Below are positions 17,829-25,745 of a stretch of DNA of 30,679 nt, one piece after another. Each line of letters starts with the position of its first letter. The stretch's first letter is position 1. Below the pieces are notes generated by a model that saw only the letters and a list, made by a program, of their open reading frames with translations, was not told the DNA's origin and searched no databases. The stretch spans positions 1 through 30,679 of the forward strand of contig CAZOLY010000019.1 of assembly GCA_964580815.1 (NCBI GenBank), in the 5' to 3' direction. A program made the translations under genes and the position numbers. Source of the stretch: G020354785 sp964580815 (GTDB lineage Bacteria; Bacteroidota; Bacteroidia; Bacteroidales; UBA10428).

Positions 17829-18908
17829 ATGGAAAATAAACAAATATGTATTTTAATAAAAGCATTAACTTTCGGTGGTGCCGAGAAACAAAGTTTAATG
17901 TTAGCAAAGTCATTAAAAGGCAAATATGATACGTATTTAATTGTACAGGAACCCGAAAAAGCAGAAGAAACATACCTTGATTTCATCAATAAAGAAAAAA
18001 TAAAAGTACTCTATTTATCAGGCCACTTCGCAGGCAAATTAATATGTTTATATAAAATCTTACGCGAAAAGAAAATCAATATAATAATATCATTCCTGAC
18101 CTCGGACAATCTTCTGGCTGCAATAGCAGGTAAGATTTCAAAAACAAAATATATTATTGGAGGTATAAGGAATTGTCTGTTACCTCGTTTTAAATTCATT
18201 ATAACAAGATTCCTTCATAAATATTTTCAGGATTATACAATTTTTAATAATTATTCTGGTAAAGAAAGTTTTATCTCAAAGGGTTTTGAAAGGGAAAAGT
18301 GTATTGTACTGCCAAATTGCATTGATCTTCATAAGGAGTTTTTTCAAAGAGAACAAACTTCAAAAATAAATATCTTAACAGTTGGAAGATTTGTAAAACA
18401 AAAAGATCTTTATACTGCTATAAAATCAATTCATTATCTGGTTTATAAAAAGAAATTTAAAAACTTAACCATAAATTATTATATCGTAGGTTATGGCATA
18501 CTGCTACAATCAATTAATAATTGGATAAAGCAATATGAATTATCTGATAATGTTAAAATTGTAATTAAGCCTTCAGATTTATCCAATTATTATATTTTAG
18601 CCGACATCTATTTATGTACTTCCTTATATGAAGGTTTATCCAATACGATTATGGAAGCAATGTCGCATTCTTTGCCGATTATAGCTACTGATGCAGGTGA
18701 TAACAGGCAATTGGTAGACAATAATAAAAACGGATTTCTTGTTGCAAAAGGTGATTATATTGATATTGCTGAAAAATTATACCGGTTAATGCAATCTTAT
18801 GAGTTGAGGATACAATATGGAAAATACAGTCACAATTTAATCTTTAAGAAATACTCATTTAACAATTATAAAAAGAACTATTTTCGTTTTATTGAAAATT
18901 TAATTTAA
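17829..18908 (+). CDS. glycosyltransferase family 4 (second of four)
   Basis: A 359-residue GT-B fold enzyme. The N-terminal LIKALTFGGAEKQSLMLAKSL is a classic GT4 beginning. The C-terminal domain has ILTVGRFVKQKDLYTAIKS, then SLYEGLSNTIMEAMSHSLPIIA with the E-x7-E pair Glu268 and Glu276. It is expected to transfer a hexose, hexosamine or deoxyhexose to the lipid-linked repeat unit. The 125-base spacer upstream has an inverted repeat (ATTGTT/AACAAT, 17735-17751) but no clear promoter. The next transferase starts 10 bases downstream. Confidence 0.9.
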   Translation: MENKQICILIKALTFGGAEKQSLMLAKSLKGKYDTYLIVQEPEKAEETYLDFINKEKIKVLYLSGHFAGKLICLYKILREKKINIIISFLTSDNLLAAIAGKISKTKYIIGGIRNCLLPRFKFIITRFLHKYFQDYTIFNNYSGKESFISKGFEREKCIVLPNCIDLHKEFFQREQTSKINILTVGRFVKQKDLYTAIKSIHYLVYKKKFKNLTINYYIVGYGILLQSINNWIKQYELSDNVKIVIKPSDLSNYYILADIYLCTSLYEGLSNTIMEAMSHSLPIIATDAGDNRQLVDNNKNGFLVAKGDYIDIAEKLYRLMQSYELRIQYGKYSHNLIFKKYSFNNYKKNYFRFIENLI

Positions 18909-18918
18909 CAATGCTGGA

Positions 18919-20046
18919 ATGAGAGTTTTAATGCTGGGAATTAAAGAATATCCATATGGGAGTTCTGCAAAATATGAAAAATTTGCAGGCGGAGGTACTG
19001 CCAGATATGTTATTAACCTGTCAGAATACTTGGCCAAACAAGGTGTTATCATTGATCTCATAACGAGAAAAATGCCATTACAAAAATCATTTGAAGAAAT
19101 AAATGGAATAAATATTTACAGAGTACTTTGGATAAAAAGCAAATATCTGAGATTACCCTCTTTCAGCATTTTTAGTTTCTTAAAAGCGTTCATGGTTATT
19201 AGAAAGGTAGACTTAATTCATGCACATGGAAGTTTTGATGCAATAACAGGATTAATACTATCAAGAATATTCAGGAAAAAAATTATTGTTACTCCGCATG
19301 GATTAACTTCATTTCAGGCAGGACAAAAATATATTAAAGTAGCTACATATTTAACAAGATGTATTGAAAAATTGGGATTTAAACATACAGATGAAATAAT
19401 CTATTTGAGTGAGAATGAAAAAACACTTGTAGAATCACAATTAAAAATCCGGCCTGAAAGCTACAAAATAATAAACATGGGAATAGAGCCTTTAAACATA
19501 AAAAAGACAAAATCCGATACATTTAACGTACTGTTTATTGGTAGACTGGTTCCTATTAAAGGACTGGATAAATTCATTTTATCATACTTATTTTTACCTG
19601 ATGATATTAAAAAGCAAATAAGATATTATTTAATAGGTGATGGTTTTTATAAAAAACAACTTCAAAGACTCATAAATCAAAATAACTTATCAAAAAGCAT
19701 AATAATGCCAGGTTTCACAAAGGAAATAAATAAATATTTATCCATAGCATCGCTTTTTATTATCCCGTCCAGCGGAGGTGAAGGGCTGCCGGTAGCATTG
19801 CTTGAAGCAATGTCAGCCGGAATTCCTTCACTAATTAGTAATTTCACCCCTCCTTTCAAATGCAGGTCGGTCATCTTAATGGACGATAATTCTCCGCAGA
19901 CGATAGCTAATAATATTATAAATCTTTATAAGGATAATCTACTATTATCAAATTTGAGCAATCAGGCAATCAGAGAGTTTAAAAAATATTACTCTGTTGA
20001 GAGTTCTTCCATAAGATACCTGTCAGCTTACAATGAAATAATATGA
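18919..20046 (+). CDS. glycosyltransferase family 4 (third of four)
   Basis: A 375-residue GT-B fold enzyme. The N-terminal region has KFAGGGTARYVINLSEYLAKQG and DLIHAHGSFDAITG, the latter a common GT4 segment, then VTPHGLTSFQ. The C-terminal half has VLFIGRLVPIKGLDKF, LIGDGFYKKQL and SSGGEGLPVALLEAMSAGIP with the E-x7-E pair Glu288 and Glu296. It is the last plus-strand gene before two minus-strand genes and converges on the acyltransferase gene with an 11-base gap. Substrate unknown. Confidence 0.9.
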   Translation: MRVLMLGIKEYPYGSSAKYEKFAGGGTARYVINLSEYLAKQGVIIDLITRKMPLQKSFEEINGINIYRVLWIKSKYLRLPSFSIFSFLKAFMVIRKVDLIHAHGSFDAITGLILSRIFRKKIIVTPHGLTSFQAGQKYIKVATYLTRCIEKLGFKHTDEIIYLSENEKTLVESQLKIRPESYKIINMGIEPLNIKKTKSDTFNVLFIGRLVPIKGLDKFILSYLFLPDDIKKQIRYYLIGDGFYKKQLQRLINQNNLSKSIIMPGFTKEINKYLSIASLFIIPSSGGEGLPVALLEAMSAGIPSLISNFTPPFKCRSVILMDDNSPQTIANNIINLYKDNLLLSNLSNQAIREFKKYYSVESSSIRYLSAYNEII

Positions 20047-20057
20047 TTGAACCTTAT

Positions 20058-21062
20058 TTAATAATAGAAATTAATATAACCCCTGTCAGATTCATAAAAG
20101 GTTATGTGCCATGTATCTAACAGACACGGAACTAATTTGTTGGAAATATCCCTCACGAATATATTATACTTCTGAGTGTATTTTATAAATCCGAACCTTA
20201 TCAATGTATTGATAAACTGTTTATTATGGGCTAAAACTGATAAGGAACAGCAATTTTTAGCCTTAAAAAAATCGATAATAAAATTAATAGCAGTATTCCA
20301 GATAATTGAATTATTACCAAGATGAGAAATGTAAACAACTTTTCCCCTGGATATTTCTTTCTTAATATACAATATTATAAATCCCAGATATTTTTTATCT
20401 TTTTTAATTAAAAAACAAAAAGAATCCACAGACGGACAATTTAATAACCAATTTATTCTGGTTACATTTTCCTCCATTCTAAATGCTTCTGGATAATTAT
20501 TATCCCTGATTAATTCATCATTGTAACTCACAAATTTAATGGAATTATCGGCAGGTAGTCTTTTTATTTTTAATATGCCGGGCAAATAGTATAATGTCTT
20601 CAATAAATTTTTAATAACTGTTTTATTTGAAGTTCGGAAATAATGAACAGGACTAATTATTTTAACAAAAACCTGAGCATTAAGCGTATGTTTAAGTTTT
20701 GCAGCTCTATAGATATTTTTGGCTATTACTGATCCTTCGAGTGCAAATCCAAAGTCTCCTGACTCATATACTTTTAAAAGAAGCTTTATTCCTGTAAGTC
20801 CCCGGTGTTTATCTTCCACAATCCATGAAAAGGGGGCTACTCCTATCAGCTTCTTATTCCCGTATACATAGTTATTTACGGCATATCCTATGGCTCCGAC
20901 AATTTGTTTTTTTTCATTTACAGCAACATACGAATTATATTCGGCTAAGTTTTCAGGATTTACATACAGCCATTCAAGTTCCTTTAATTGTTTCCTGCTT
21001 TTATAAAGATCCTCGATATGGACTAAGTCTTCCTTATTTGTTCTTCTAATCTGGATTGACAT
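20058..21062 (-). CDS. GNAT-family acyltransferase (probable sugar N-acyltransferase)
   Basis: A 334-residue protein. The N-terminal half is a GNAT domain: IQIRRTNKEDLVHIEDLY, then SYVAVNEKKQIVGAIGYAV, and the acetyl-CoA loop VEDKHRGLTGIKLLL with Arg87-Gly88 and Gly91. The C-terminal half (about 165-334) looks like a second, degenerate GNAT-like fold (KKDKKYLGFIILYIKKEI, FKAKNCCSLSVLAHNK, TLIRFGFIKYT), a layout also seen in FemAB-like proteins. In this locus it may acylate an amino sugar of the repeat unit. Membrane segments are absent, so it is cytoplasmic. It is co-oriented with the SGNH lipoprotein, 10 bases downstream of it. Confidence 0.78.
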   Translation of the reverse strand: MSIQIRRTNKEDLVHIEDLYKSRKQLKELEWLYVNPENLAEYNSYVAVNEKKQIVGAIGYAVNNYVYGNKKLIGVAPFSWIVEDKHRGLTGIKLLLKVYESGDFGFALEGSVIAKNIYRAAKLKHTLNAQVFVKIISPVHYFRTSNKTVIKNLLKTLYYLPGILKIKRLPADNSIKFVSYNDELIRDNNYPEAFRMEENVTRINWLLNCPSVDSFCFLIKKDKKYLGFIILYIKKEISRGKVVYISHLGNNSIIWNTAINFIIDFFKAKNCCSLSVLAHNKQFINTLIRFGFIKYTQKYNIFVRDISNKLVPCLLDTWHITFYESDRGYINFYY

Positions 21063-21072
21063 TTACAGCTAA

Positions 21073-21921
21073 CTATAATTTGCTTAATAAATTCAGCAGA
21101 TCCTTTGCGACAACTTTGGATCCTTTACTGTTTAAATGTCCTCTGTCTTGCGCATATTCATATATAAGTGCAGGAGCAGTATGATTTTTATCTGCTTTGT
21201 ATAGATTGTGTTTACCATCTGGAAAAGTTGATTCAATTTTTGCAAGATCAAAAATCGGATCTACCCCATTGAATTTTTTTATCAATAACCTGTTATATTC
21301 ATCTCTTCTTAAATTTTCTTCTATGCCAACTGGTTTATTAATTAATCTTTTAATCATTGCTTTTGGCCCCTTTTGAATAGTCCTTAAAGGTACGGTAAAA
21401 TGGATAAAAATTATATCCGGATACCTGCTTTTTAAATAATTTATAGTAGAGCTATAATGGTTTAATATACTGTCAATGTCGCTATTCATATTAATATCGA
21501 CATAACAAAATTTCAGGAAGGCTATATCTAACTTTTCACCCATTCCATTATCCAGTATTGTTTTAAATTGATCAATTTTCGCCAGGGGTTTAACATTATT
21601 ACCAATATTAATATGAGCAAAAAAAGCCCCATGTAATTCTGAAGTATCAGTAGTTTCGATTATTCTCAGCTTATTTCCGTTTTCCATATTTAAATTCGAA
21701 ACACCTTCCATAATATTATATCCAACAGACATATGTCCAAAAAAGATTCTTTTTTCCGAAAGAATCCGAAAAACACTTTCGTCCATTTTATACACTAATT
21801 TTGAGTTATTAATAAATTCGCTTGAATTATCCTTATTTTTACATGAACTTAACAGACATAACAAACTCAATAATAACAAAAGTCTATGTTCAGTTAAAAC
21901 CATGATTTTAGCCTTTAGCAC
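21073..21921 (-). CDS. SGNH-hydrolase-like lipoprotein
   Basis: The 282-residue product has a lipoprotein signal with lipobox L-S-S-C (Cys27 from the first ATG). A start at Met7 (21903) would give a more typical 21-residue signal, so the first ATG is uncertain. Residues 61-67 (FGHMSVG) look like the SGNH block I with Ser65 as nucleophile, and Asp259-x-x-His262 in DRGHLNSKG matches block V, with the remaining fold lying between. Such enzymes usually remove or transfer O-acetyl groups on carbohydrates; as a lipoprotein it would act in the periplasm or at the outer membrane. It is divergent from the next glycosyltransferase across 34 bases and probably co-transcribed with the GNAT gene. Confidence 0.72.
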   Translation of the reverse strand: MLKAKIMVLTEHRLLLLLSLLCLLSSCKNKDNSSEFINNSKLVYKMDESVFRILSEKRIFFGHMSVGYNIMEGVSNLNMENGNKLRIIETTDTSELHGAFFAHINIGNNVKPLAKIDQFKTILDNGMGEKLDIAFLKFCYVDINMNSDIDSILNHYSSTINYLKSRYPDIIFIHFTVPLRTIQKGPKAMIKRLINKPVGIEENLRRDEYNRLLIKKFNGVDPIFDLAKIESTFPDGKHNLYKADKNHTAPALIYEYAQDRGHLNSKGSKVVAKDLLNLLSKL

Positions 21922-21955
21922 ATAATAATATTTAAATTTAAGCTATTTTCAGAGT

Positions 21956-23080
21956 ATGGGAAAAATCTTAGTTATAAAGTTAGGTAAATTTTCACATATC
22001 AATATGAACACAATATATCAATTAAAAAAGCATTTTCCAAAATTTGAAATTGATGTTTTGGATCTCCTGCAAATCATCAGGAGAGATTATTTTTTAATAC
22101 TTATTAATACACTTTTTATTTTTATAGAGTATTTTTTTGAATTTATAACATTACGCAAAAGTATTTTTAAGCTGCAGCATTATTTCTATGGAACAACCTA
22201 TTTATTTAAACGCCTTAGTAAAATTTTAAAAATATATAATAAAGAAGTCAGCTACAATTTTATTTTTCAGTTGCAGGGAATGTGCGATTCAAGTTATAAG
22301 GGAATTCCAAATTTCATTTACACTGATCATACGAATCTGAATAATTTAAATTATCCGGCTATAAATAAATCATTGTATTTACGCTCAGGCATGTATATAA
22401 AACTGGAAAAGCAGGCATATGAAAATACAAAATTAATATTTGTAATGAGTAAAAACATTAAAAAGTCATTAATCGATCAATATGGAATAAATCCTGAAAA
22501 AATCAAACTGGTGTTCACAGGTTGCAATACTGATATTCCCAAAAATATTGACGATAATAAATATTATAATAAAAACATTCTTTTTGTTGGTAAAGACTGG
22601 AAAAGAAAGGGAGGCCCGTTATTAATAAGGGCCTTTAAAATTGTACAAAAAACAATACCTGATGCTACATTAACAATAATTGGATGTAATCCAAAAATAA
22701 AATTAGCTGGTTGTAACATATTGGGTAAAGTTCCCTTGCAGGAGGTTGCGTACTTCTTCGACAAAGCGTCGGTTTTCTGCATGCCCACGACAAGAGAACC
22801 ATTTGGAATTGTATTCATTGAGGCAATGTTCAATAGATTACCAGTAGTTACTAATAATATTGGAGCAATCCCTGATTTTATTGTAAGCAATGAAAACGGA
22901 TATATTTTGGATAATGACGAATATGAATATGCTAAAAATCTAATTTTCTTACTTAACAATCCAGATATATGCAAAAAATTCGGTGATAAATCTTATAATA
23001 TAGTAAGGGAAAAATATACATGGGATAATGTCGGGAATTTATTATCAAAATATATTAATGAAGCAATCGGCTGTCTTTGA
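21956..23080 (+). CDS. glycosyltransferase family 4 (fourth of four)
   Basis: A 374-residue GT-B enzyme. The C-terminal domain is clear: ILFVGKDWKRKGGPLLIRAF, TLTIIGCNPKIKLAGCNILGKV, and the E-x7-E pair Glu281 and Glu289 in REPFGIVFIEAMFNRLPVV. The N-terminal half is divergent and rich in Phe/Leu (YFLILINTLFIFIEYFFEF), which suggests close membrane contact, and it lacks the usual glycine-rich GT4 loop. It starts a plus-strand block after the two minus-strand genes. A 7-bp perfect hairpin covers its stop codon. Confidence 0.88.
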   Translation: MGKILVIKLGKFSHINMNTIYQLKKHFPKFEIDVLDLLQIIRRDYFLILINTLFIFIEYFFEFITLRKSIFKLQHYFYGTTYLFKRLSKILKIYNKEVSYNFIFQLQGMCDSSYKGIPNFIYTDHTNLNNLNYPAINKSLYLRSGMYIKLEKQAYENTKLIFVMSKNIKKSLIDQYGINPEKIKLVFTGCNTDIPKNIDDNKYYNKNILFVGKDWKRKGGPLLIRAFKIVQKTIPDATLTIIGCNPKIKLAGCNILGKVPLQEVAYFFDKASVFCMPTTREPFGIVFIEAMFNRLPVVTNNIGAIPDFIVSNENGYILDNDEYEYAKNLIFLLNNPDICKKFGDKSYNIVREKYTWDNVGNLLSKYINEAIGCL

Positions 23081-23098
23081 TAAATTGATCTTTTATCA
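23078..23098 (+). terminator. hairpin over the stop codon of the fourth GT4 gene
   Basis: TGATAAA and TTTATCA form a perfect 7-bp inverted repeat around a 7-base loop, starting with the TGA stop codon. The stem is AT-rich and is not followed by a run of T, so it is a weak terminator candidate or may only protect the transcript end. Confidence 0.25.
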
Positions 23099-23246
23099 GA
23101 TCACTTATTTCTTAAACATAAATTCTTGTTATTAATTTTGTCATATATAAAATAGCTAAAAATCATAATTATAATTATTTTTAAGTAAATTATTATTTAT
23201 TCTTCATTTTTAACAGGCAAATAAACTGTTTATAATTTAAAAAGCA

Positions 23247-24209
23247 ATGGTTTACGTTGTCATCCCGTGCTATAAAGTAAAAAAACATATTATTAATGTT
23301 ATTAATGCAATAGGGAGTGAAGTTGACAAAATTATAGTTGTTGATGATAAATGCCCTGAAAATACAGGGCAATTTGTGCTGAAAAATATTAAAGACCCGC
23401 GCATTAAAGTTGTTTTTCATAAAAAAAACAGAGGTGTGGGAGGAGCAGTAAAAACGGGCTTTCAAATTGCACTGCAGGAAGGAGCTGAAATAGCAGTAAA
23501 ATTAGACGGTGATGGCCAAATGAATCCAAGACTAATCCCTTATTTTATAAAACCCATTTTAGATAAAAAAGCCGATTATGTTAAAGGAAACAGGTTTTAT
23601 AATCTGGATGCATTAAATATCATGCCCTCATTAAGAGTATTCGGGAATAGCGTTCTTTCGCTTATAAATAAAATAGTCACCGGATACTGGAACATTATGG
23701 ACCCAACAAACGGTTTTATTGCAATTCATAAAAATGCTCTGCAATTATTACCATTGGATAAAATCTCCAATAAATACTTTTTTGAGAGTGATATGCTTTT
23801 TAGATTGAGAATTGCAAATGCAGTAATTTACGATTTACCGATAAATGCAAAATATGGTAATGAACAAAGTAACCTGAATATTAAAAATGTGCTTTTTAAT
23901 TTTCCTTTTAAATATATCTTAAGATTTATAAAAAGGATAATATATATGTATTATTTATATGATTTCAATTTAGCGTCAATATCAATCATATTTGCCTTAA
24001 TTTTTATTTTATTCGGAACAATACTGGGCATAATTAAATGGATAGCAAGTATAAAAACCGGGATTTTTGCCAGTTGTGGTACTGTAATGCTTACAGCACT
24101 TCCTATTATTTTAGGATTTCAATTGATCATTTTTGTCATTAATTTTGATATACAAAATATCCCAAATAAACCCTTGTGTACACTTGAACCTCCCCACAAC
24201 ATTACATAA
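23247..24209 (+). CDS. glycosyltransferase family 2, dolichyl-phosphate-mannose-synthase-like
   Basis: A 320-residue GT-A enzyme. The N-terminus VYVVIPCYKV, Asp33-Asp34 in IIVVDDKCPENT, GVGGAVKTGF and the metal-binding KLDGDGQMNP (Asp87, Asp89) are typical of the DPM1-like GT2 subgroup. TGYWNIMDPTNGF lies further on, and two C-terminal membrane helices (near 245-305) anchor it. This subgroup often moves a sugar from a nucleotide to polyprenyl phosphate, or acts within polysaccharide loci. A lipid-linked sugar made here could feed the neighbouring GT-C protein. It converges with that gene, leaving 14 bases between the two stops. The 166-base spacer upstream is AT-rich without a clear promoter. 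Confidence 0.88.
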   Translation: MVYVVIPCYKVKKHIINVINAIGSEVDKIIVVDDKCPENTGQFVLKNIKDPRIKVVFHKKNRGVGGAVKTGFQIALQEGAEIAVKLDGDGQMNPRLIPYFIKPILDKKADYVKGNRFYNLDALNIMPSLRVFGNSVLSLINKIVTGYWNIMDPTNGFIAIHKNALQLLPLDKISNKYFFESDMLFRLRIANAVIYDLPINAKYGNEQSNLNIKNVLFNFPFKYILRFIKRIIYMYYLYDFNLASISIIFALIFILFGTILGIIKWIASIKTGIFASCGTVMLTALPIILGFQLIIFVINFDIQNIPNKPLCTLEPPHNIT

Positions 24210-24223
24210 TCTGTGTTATTGAA

Positions 24224-25558
24224 TTAATTGCTTTCCCTGATAATAAATCTGTTAGTGAATAATCTGCCTATCAGAAAAGCAACTATTAATAATAAAACCG
24301 GATCAGTTGGCACCGAATATCTCGCCATACCCAATTCAACCATGGCTTGTCCGACAGAACAAAGTAATATTAATAAATAACCTACAATTATAAAAGCCCA
24401 TTCTTCATAAGTAAATATTAATATTTTTCTAAGTCCTGAGATAAAAATAAAGGCTACGGGCATAACCAGGAAAAATATTTCCAGCAACACAAAAACTAAT
24501 CTTTCAATAACGGAAAATATTTTAATTATGGGATTTACATTCTCGCCCAAACCAACTGGCTTCCAAAAAATAATCCAACCTTGCATGACTCCTTTAATGT
24601 ATTTTACCGGTTCTTTTTTTATTGTGGCAATACACATAGCTGTTATTCTATCACATAATTCCGGTTGACTTAATCCTGTTTCCTCCAACAATTCATCGTA
24701 AGCCCTCCATATAGCACATTCATGAGTTCCTCTTCTTTGTTTTTCCTTTTCTCTATATTTAATATAAATATATTTAATGTCATTAAATTCGTCCGGTGCA
24801 CTTTCTATAAACGGACCAACCCTATTGGTCATTGATATGCCGGAATATGTTGTTAAAGCACCAACATTCGTAAGTTTCTTGTTTACCTTAATCCATCCAT
24901 CAATTAAAAACAAATGTGGTATAATCATTAATACAAATGCCAAAAAGATTTTTTGAAATTTATATTTTTTTATAACCAGATAAATTATAAAAAACAGAAT
25001 AAACAGATAGTTCATTATAATATACATTGGCCTGGTAAGTGTTGCCATCGATGTAAATACTATCAATAAAACAAACTGGTAATATTTTATTTTCCCATTA
25101 TGAATATTCAACAGTATTCTATATAATATAAAAAAGGATATAATGATATAGAAAATAGTTGTTGTCTCTGTGGCTAATATTATTTCCCTCTTTAGAAGAG
25201 GCAAATAAAATGAATATGATAAACCTGTGATTGTTGACAGAGTATAATTATTTGATAACATTAGCATTATTTTATAAAGGAGAAATGAAATAATAATACC
25301 CATAACCATCTGAATTATTACAATCATATCTCCATTCATTTGTCCCAAAAAGATAATCAGGGGATATCCTGGAGTTCTGCCTCCGTCATAACCGGTAAAG
25401 TCCCATTTCATAATATAAGAAGCCACATCAAAGTATGCAGGTGTATCGGTCGTATATACCGGCGTAGTGAAAATTAATACTATTATTCTCACCAAAACTG
25501 ACAGTCCTATCAGAATAATAGGGTATTTATGACGCATTACTATATCTCTGAATTTCAT
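24224..25558 (-). CDS. GT-C-type integral membrane glycosyltransferase (ArnT/PMT-like)
   Basis: A 444-residue protein with about ten transmembrane segments. The first periplasmic loop holds Asp38 in YTTDTPAYFDVA and then GGRTPGYPLIIF (59-70), a pattern found in GT-C enzymes that use polyprenyl-phosphate sugars. The C-terminal helices include MARYSVPTDPVLLL, a motif often seen near the end of such proteins. It would add a sugar to the polymer or to lipid A on the periplasmic face. The neighbouring DPM1-like GT2 could make its donor, which is the strongest contextual support. Minus-strand, 187 bases downstream of the second asparagine-synthase-like gene. Confidence 0.75.
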   Translation of the reverse strand: MKFRDIVMRHKYPIILIGLSVLVRIIVLIFTTPVYTTDTPAYFDVASYIMKWDFTGYDGGRTPGYPLIIFLGQMNGDMIVIIQMVMGIIISFLLYKIMLMLSNNYTLSTITGLSYSFYLPLLKREIILATETTTIFYIIISFFILYRILLNIHNGKIKYYQFVLLIVFTSMATLTRPMYIIMNYLFILFFIIYLVIKKYKFQKIFLAFVLMIIPHLFLIDGWIKVNKKLTNVGALTTYSGISMTNRVGPFIESAPDEFNDIKYIYIKYREKEKQRRGTHECAIWRAYDELLEETGLSQPELCDRITAMCIATIKKEPVKYIKGVMQGWIIFWKPVGLGENVNPIIKIFSVIERLVFVLLEIFFLVMPVAFIFISGLRKILIFTYEEWAFIIVGYLLILLCSVGQAMVELGMARYSVPTDPVLLLIVAFLIGRLFTNRFIIRESN

Positions 25559-25568
25559 ATATTAAGTG

Positions 25569-25587
25569 TTTATTATGTCTTAAATTT
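25569..25587 (+). repeat. 19-bp direct repeat, copy 2
   Basis: Second exact copy of TTTATTATGTCTTAAATTT (first at 7882-7900). Here it lies about 10 bases upstream of the start codon of the minus-strand GT-C gene and reads opposite to that gene. The palindrome of copy 1 is not conserved. The rest of the 25559-25745 spacer holds a small hairpin (ACTAAT/ATTAGT, 25653-25667) and no gene. Confidence 0.45.
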
Positions 25588-25745
25588 TATGCTAAATATA
25601 AATCTTTATTTTTAAAAAACTTGCTGTAAACATTCTTTCCAAAGAACCTTTAACTAATACAATTAGTGAAATTTTGGCATTTAGCTGCTATGGTTTCTGC
25701 ATATTTTAAATCCGTTCTCACAATATGTCAAAATTATTAATGTTG

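Noticed and set aside
23160..23200. AT-only palindromes in the spacer before the GT2 gene, such as ATAATTATAATTAT
   Set aside because: Expected by chance at this base composition, with no second copy in a comparable position.
25729..25736. Minus-strand TAATTTTG upstream of the GT-C gene
   Set aside because: No -33 element at the right distance and it lies only a few bases beyond the preceding gene.
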